Assembly (NCBI GenBank): GCA_025362705.1
Contig: JANYFH010000382.1
Coordinates: 1-5,575 of the forward strand
DNA length: 5,575 bases
Reading direction: 5' to 3'
Source of the DNA: Betaproteobacteria bacterium
GTDB lineage: Bacteria; Pseudomonadota; Gammaproteobacteria; Burkholderiales; Usitatibacteraceae
A program made the translations under genes and the position numbers. The notes below the pieces were generated by a model. It was not told the DNA's origin and made no database searches. It was given only the letters and a program-made list of their open reading frames with translations. Of this stretch, positions 5,207 to 5,575 are shown piece by piece. Each line of letters starts with the position of its first letter. Within the stretch, counting starts at the first letter, position 1.

Positions 5207-5575
5207 ATGCGATATTCAGTAATCAAAATTCTTTTCGCTTGCATCGTCGCGACCGTCTGTGCGAACGCCGCAAGCGAAATCGAAGCTGTCCAATCCCAGC
5301 AGTTGAGTGCCGCCGCACGCGATACCGAAACACCTGCCCTGCGTCAGCGCATCACTGGAACGCTGGTGACGACTGAACCGGTCGGTGGCATCGTCGCCAT
5401 TGAGCTGGCCACACTTACCAGTAAATCAATCCGCCCAACAAACTCGGGGCGTTCAGCTGTCCACAGCCTGAGTGAACCCAACAAAAAAGGCAGCGTCATG
5501 CTGGTCACTGGCGTCGTGAGCGGTGAGCGACGCTATACCGTGCACACGACCAACGGTGACAAAGAGCAGGCGCTT
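5207..5575 (+). CDS. Secreted protein of unknown function, N-terminal part (cut by right edge)
   Basis: The reading frame is open from the ATG at 5207 to the window edge: 123 codons without a stop. The ribosome site AGGTGGAG (5193-5200) is 6 bases before the ATG. The protein starts with a clear Sec signal peptide: basic MRYSVIK, hydrophobic ILFACIVATVC, then ANA followed by ASE, giving a likely signal peptidase I cleavage after residue 21. No lipobox is present. After that comes a polar stretch rich in Q, S and A (residues 24-45). Residues 49-115 alternate in the manner of beta strands (RITGTLVTTEPVGGIVAIEL and KKGSVMLVTGVVSGERRYTV). I recognise no family from these residues, and the rest of the protein is outside the window. 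It is read in the same direction as the NmrA-like gene but 194 bases away with its own possible promoter, so a shared operon is doubtful. Confidence 0.75.
   Translation, partial: MRYSVIKILFACIVATVCANAASEIEAVQSQQLSAAARDTETPALRQRITGTLVTTEPVGGIVAIELATLTSKSIRPTNSGRSAVHSLSEPNKKGSVMLVTGVVSGERRYTVHTTNGDKEQAL

Noticed and set aside
4065..5575. NmrA-like gene and secreted protein gene as one operon
   Set aside because: The gap is 194 bases, contains several inverted repeats and a candidate promoter, and the products show no functional link.
1..5575. CRISPR array, transposon or phage module
   Set aside because: There are no regularly spaced long repeats, no transposase or integrase motifs, no terminal repeats with target duplications, and no abrupt change of base composition.

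Overview
The window reads as ordinary chromosomal DNA of a moderately GC-rich Gram-negative bacterium, most likely a proteobacterium and plausibly a gammaproteobacterium. Support comes from a lipobox-type exported lipoprotein, an alaS start resembling the E. coli enzyme, and a VC1184-type aminotransferase. I cannot name a genus. There are six protein genes, two of them cut by the window edges. I see no tRNA, rRNA, CRISPR array, insertion sequence, integrase or phage gene.

Left part, minus strand (1-1673): the first 35 codons of alaS (alanyl-tRNA synthetase) leave through the left edge. Upstream lies a 272-base gap crowded with short inverted repeats and holding a leftward extended -10 promoter. 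Next comes a 410-residue PLP-dependent class V aminotransferase of the VC1184 type, related to cysteine desulfurases but without the usual catalytic-cysteine loop. The same 13-base promoter core (12 of 13 identical) stands before both genes.

Middle (1674-3736): transcribed divergently from the aminotransferase is an exported lipoprotein metallophosphoesterase whose metal motifs resemble those of purple acid phosphatases. It converges on a small zinc-ribbon plus bacterial-PH membrane protein. The two convergent stop codons are the two ends of one perfect 14-base palindrome.

Right part, plus strand (3737-5575): a 328-base divergent regulatory gap with an 11-base-period tandem repeat is followed by an NmrA/HSCARG-like NAD(P)-binding protein with a strong ribosome site. 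After a 194-base gap containing nested inverted repeats and a possible promoter comes the start of a secreted protein I do not recognise, cut by the right edge.

Gene order does not suggest one shared pathway. The units look separately transcribed. The points most worth a second look are the structured alaS leader, the unrecognised secreted protein and the purple-acid-phosphatase-like lipoprotein. I found no convincing new multi-gene system here.
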